Shown piece by piece: positions 61,499 to 64,000 of a stretch of 64,000 bases of DNA (its first letter is position 1; the number at the start of each line of letters is the position of its first letter). The position numbers and the translations under genes are program-made. The notes beneath the pieces are model-generated. The model searched no databases. It saw only the letters and a list, made by a program, of their open reading frames with translations, and was not told the origin of the DNA. The stretch spans positions 1 to 64,000 of the forward strand of contig NZ_AWUK01000038.1 in assembly GCF_000499205.1 (NCBI RefSeq), in the 5' to 3' direction. The DNA is from Paenibacillus sp. MAEPY2. GTDB taxonomy: Bacteria; Bacillota; Bacilli; Paenibacillales; Paenibacillaceae.

Positions 61499-62532
61499 AT
61501 CCTGACGTCACGATCGCCATTGATGCAGGCGGGACTTTCTTGAAGGGTGGCGTACTGAGTAATGGGGATCTTTTGCCTCAATTTTATGTCAAAAGGTCGT
61601 CGCGCTCCAACAGCAGTGCGTATGAAATTGCCGCCAACCTGGCCGATGTGATTCAGGAGCTTGCCGCCGGATACGTCGCCTACATGGGGCAGCTTAGTTC
61701 CGTTAAAGAGACCCCAGTGGGATTTCCCAACTTTCATATCGGCTTTGCTTTCCCCGGGCCTTTTGAATACGAAACAGGCGTTTCCCGTATTCAGGGATTG
61801 AATAAATACGAGCAGCTCTATGAACGCAATTTAAAAACGCTGCTGCGGCGCAAATTAACGGCGCTTGCAGCGGAACACTCAGCTCCTACATGGATGAGCC
61901 GGCTTGCCGCCGCAAATATTTGTTTTGGCAATGATGCTGCTATGTTCGCTCTAGGGGTCGGCAGGCTTTTTCCACAGGACAGGTTGCTGTGCCTTACCCT
62001 TGGAACGGGCCTAGGCTCCGGCTTTGTTGAGAACGGCTCTATGGTTAGCGGGAAATGGGGGATTCCTGACACAGGCATGTTATATGCAGAGAAGTACAAG
62101 GGAGAAACCGTGGATGAGCTGTTCGGAAGCCGGGGGATTTTGGCTTTGGCGGACAGCCATGATGCTCGAAAGGAGGGGGAAGACGTGTACGATCTGGCCA
62201 TAGCCGCAAGACAGGGGGTTTCCTCCGCCAACCTTGTATGGCAGCTTTACGGCCAGCGGCTAGGGGAAATGCTGCGTCCGTATGTGGCAGAGTTTCGCCC
62301 CGCGCGTCTGATTCTGGGCGGACAAATTGCGGGCGCCAATGATTTGTTTGGCGAGGCGCTTTCAGAAGCGCTCTTGCCCGAGGTGATTCTTCTGCATCAT
62401 GAGAAGCAAATGCAGGAGCACGTGTTTCAAGGGATTTTCCAGCTCGTAAAAAATACCTATTCGACCAACAAAGGAGAAAATAAATATGACGCTCGAACAA
62501 CAAATCAAGCAAGCCGCCATCCCGACGCTTGA
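61495..62532 (+). CDS. ROK-family sugar kinase
   Basis: A 345-residue kinase: N-terminal ATP site AIDAGGTFLKGGVL, catalytic-region Asp in NDAAMFALG, and the glycine-rich LTLGTGLGSGFVENG. Start ATG 61495 overlaps the upstream stop by 4 bp; an in-frame ATG at 61414 lies deep in the preceding gene. The ROK zinc motif CxCGxxGC is absent, as in some sugar kinases. It probably phosphorylates mannose or a related hexose released by the mannosidase. Its C-terminal tail (after residue 330) is encoded by DNA that overlaps the start of the next gene by 47 bp. Confidence 0.85.
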   Translation: MNPDVTIAIDAGGTFLKGGVLSNGDLLPQFYVKRSSRSNSSAYEIAANLADVIQELAAGYVAYMGQLSSVKETPVGFPNFHIGFAFPGPFEYETGVSRIQGLNKYEQLYERNLKTLLRRKLTALAAEHSAPTWMSRLAAANICFGNDAAMFALGVGRLFPQDRLLCLTLGTGLGSGFVENGSMVSGKWGIPDTGMLYAEKYKGETVDELFGSRGILALADSHDARKEGEDVYDLAIAARQGVSSANLVWQLYGQRLGEMLRPYVAEFRPARLILGGQIAGANDLFGEALSEALLPEVILLHHEKQMQEHVFQGIFQLVKNTYSTNKGENKYDARTTNQASRHPDA

Positions 62533-64000
62533 ACGAAAATGGAAAATATACGTCATTCACCATTCTCATACAGACCTTGGTTATACCGACAGGCAGGAAA
62601 AGATTGAACAATATCATGTCGACTTTATCCGTCAGGCGCTGCGTATTGTTAATAATGCTCATAACGGCGTAAAGCCCGATTGGAAAGGGTTCCGCTGGAC
62701 CTGTGAGACCTTCTGGGCCGTGGAACAATTCCTGAAGCAGGCCGGGGACGAGGAAAAAACTGCATTTGCCGATGCCGTGCGGCGCGGCGATATCGAGCTG
62801 TCCGGCACGTATCTGAATATGACTGAGCTTCCCGACCTGCAGTTGCTGAACAAAATACACAGCAAGGCTCAGACATATGCCGGCTCGATCGGTCACCAAA
62901 TAGACAGCGCGATGACAGCAGATATCAATGGCTACAGCTGGGGATATGCCGACAGCCTGCTGGATAACGGAATCCAGCATTTATTCAGCTGTATACATAC
63001 CCATCATGGCATGTATGCGCTGGGCCGCAAGCAATCTCCGTTCTGGTGGGAGGCCCCAAGCGGGGAACGCCTGCTGGTCTGGAATGGAGATCACTACATG
63101 CTTGGCAACGAACTCGGCTTCTGCCCTGGTGCGCTGGGCAAATACATGATTCGTGATGAATTCAACCATAGACTTGTTGAACCGGCAAATATTCACGATC
63201 AAATCGCCAATACTCGCATCCATCGATATTTAGCCCAGCTTGAGGCGGAGCAGTATCCGTATGATTTTGTGCCGGTAATGCTGTCCGGACTGCCTACAGA
63301 CAATGGATCGCCCAACAGCGCAATCATGGAATGGATCGAGGCGTGGAATCAGCAAAACGGTGAGAGAATTATCGTAGAGATGAGCACATTGAGCGGCTTT
63401 TTTGCCCGGCTGAAGGAGGAAGGAACAGATAGCTTACCGGTTCATAAAGGGGATTGGCCGGACTGGTGGTCGGATGGCGTAAGCTCCACACCGATGCACA
63501 CCCAGATTTACCGGGACGCACAGCGGACACTCCGCAAGGTGGAAAAGCTCGATCCCGAACAAAACAGTGTCAGTCTCCAGGAAATTGAGGCTGTGGAGCA
63601 GGCGCTGGCTCTCTATGCCGAACACACATGGGGTTATCATTCTTCTATTTTTGAACCGTGGCACAAAAATGTTCAGCTGCTAGAGGTCCGCAAGACGGCG
63701 AACGCTGCAGAGGCAAGCAGGCTTGCTTACCGGGCGCTGGATCAGGCGCTGCTGGCCGATAACGCTGCTACCTTGTACCCGGGGCGTCCTTACCGCTTCA
63801 AGGTCACGAACCTGTCCGAGCGAGAGGTTACCGAGTTGGTTGAGCTTAAGCTCGAAGGCTGGGAACCGGATGAACTGTTGAACGGAGTGGAGGTGATCCG
63901 GGAGGACACGGGAGAGGTTCTGATCAAGCAGTCCACCCACGCGCAGACGATTATTGCGGAGCTTAAACTTCAAGGGATGGAGAGCTGCATACTGATCTTG
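62486..64000 (+). CDS. GH38 alpha-mannosidase (partial, continues past the right edge)
   Basis: At least 505 residues are in the window with no stop. The catalytic zinc motif is HSHTDLGYTD with His28 and Asp30. The nucleophile is Asp146 in TADINGYSWGYAD, and YAEHTWGYHSS has the conserved late His. GH38 enzymes remove alpha-linked mannose with retention. AAAGGAG lies 7-8 nt before the ATG, which is inside the ROK gene, so translation is coupled. No signal peptide, so it acts in the cytoplasm on imported mannosides. Operon mates are the isomerase-like protein and the ROK kinase. Confidence 0.9.
   Translation, partial: MTLEQQIKQAAIPTLERKWKIYVIHHSHTDLGYTDRQEKIEQYHVDFIRQALRIVNNAHNGVKPDWKGFRWTCETFWAVEQFLKQAGDEEKTAFADAVRRGDIELSGTYLNMTELPDLQLLNKIHSKAQTYAGSIGHQIDSAMTADINGYSWGYADSLLDNGIQHLFSCIHTHHGMYALGRKQSPFWWEAPSGERLLVWNGDHYMLGNELGFCPGALGKYMIRDEFNHRLVEPANIHDQIANTRIHRYLAQLEAEQYPYDFVPVMLSGLPTDNGSPNSAIMEWIEAWNQQNGERIIVEMSTLSGFFARLKEEGTDSLPVHKGDWPDWWSDGVSSTPMHTQIYRDAQRTLRKVEKLDPEQNSVSLQEIEAVEQALALYAEHTWGYHSSIFEPWHKNVQLLEVRKTANAAEASRLAYRALDQALLADNAATLYPGRPYRFKVTNLSEREVTELVELKLEGWEPDELLNGVEVIREDTGEVLIKQSTHAQTIIAELKLQGMESCILIL

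Noticed and set aside
62045..62980. A 311-codon minus-strand frame
   Set aside because: Antisense to the ROK and GH38 genes, whose motifs are intact; its own translation is Arg/Pro/His-rich and looks like a shadow frame.
1..64000. CRISPR arrays, tRNA or rRNA genes, insertion sequences
   Set aside because: No regularly spaced repeats, cloverleaf or rRNA-like sequence, transposase motifs or flanking terminal repeats were noticed on reading.

Overview
The window looks like a chromosomal segment of a Paenibacillus-like, spore-forming Firmicute. The signs are strong AGGAGG-type ribosome binding sites, frequent TTG and GTG starts, YesM/YesN-type two-component systems beside CUT1 sugar ABC operons that lack their own ATPase, a Bacillus-type ribose operon, PaiA, a rifampin phosphotransferase, a barnase/barstar pair, an exosporium-like protein and a modular secreted mannanase. 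No rRNA, tRNA, insertion sequence, prophage or CRISPR array was seen.

Layout. 1-7300: exosporium-like gene, then a minus-strand sugar ABC operon (binding protein and two permeases) divergent from a YesM/YesN pair, with a perfect cre site between them. 7400-14650: paiA, a serine hydrolase, an EamA exporter, a copper-amine-oxidase-N/TraB fusion, a UPF0145 remnant and an OmpR-type two-component system. 14770-18065: rifampin phosphotransferase and a MaoC-like protein. 18420-24225: complete rbsRKDACB under a palindromic operator. 24350-26515: unknown small protein, TetR regulator and short-chain dehydrogenase with a 14-bp palindrome. 26550-38940: carbohydrate locus. On the minus strand it has GH31, YesN, YesM and a membrane-anchored binding protein. 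Divergently it has a lipoprotein binding protein, two permeases and a secreted DUF4832/CBM protein. 39000-42650: GH26-CBM3 mannanase, then a lipoprotein barnase with barstar. 42960-45640: a Fur-box promoter driving a TetX-like flavoprotein, followed by an Eis-like acetyltransferase. 45700-53975: DapA-like/LysR pair, MMPL transporter/TetR, an APH-like kinase with a terminator in its leader, an alpha/beta hydrolase and an XRE-TPR regulator. 54100-54620: a 27-codon leader peptide with alternative RNA structures ahead of a CD3324-like helix-turn-helix gene. 54800-58490: HSL-type hydrolase, then a Fur-box region with an NtaA-type monooxygenase and a siderophore-binding lipoprotein. 58570-64000: AraC regulator, then a long mannose-6-phosphate-isomerase-like protein, a ROK kinase and a GH38 alpha-mannosidase that runs off the right edge.

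Themes. Much of the window senses, takes up and degrades plant or microbial polysaccharides (mannan, alpha-mannosides, alpha-glycosides, ribose) under YesMN and CcpA-type control. Dispersed among this are small antibiotic-related and iron-related cassettes. The best candidates for something undescribed are the leader-peptide attenuator at 54149-54310, the three-component sensory operon with an anchored binding protein at 26553-31645, the DUF4832 secreted enzyme candidate, and the surface-anchored barnase. All functional assignments come from reading sequence motifs; no database search was run.
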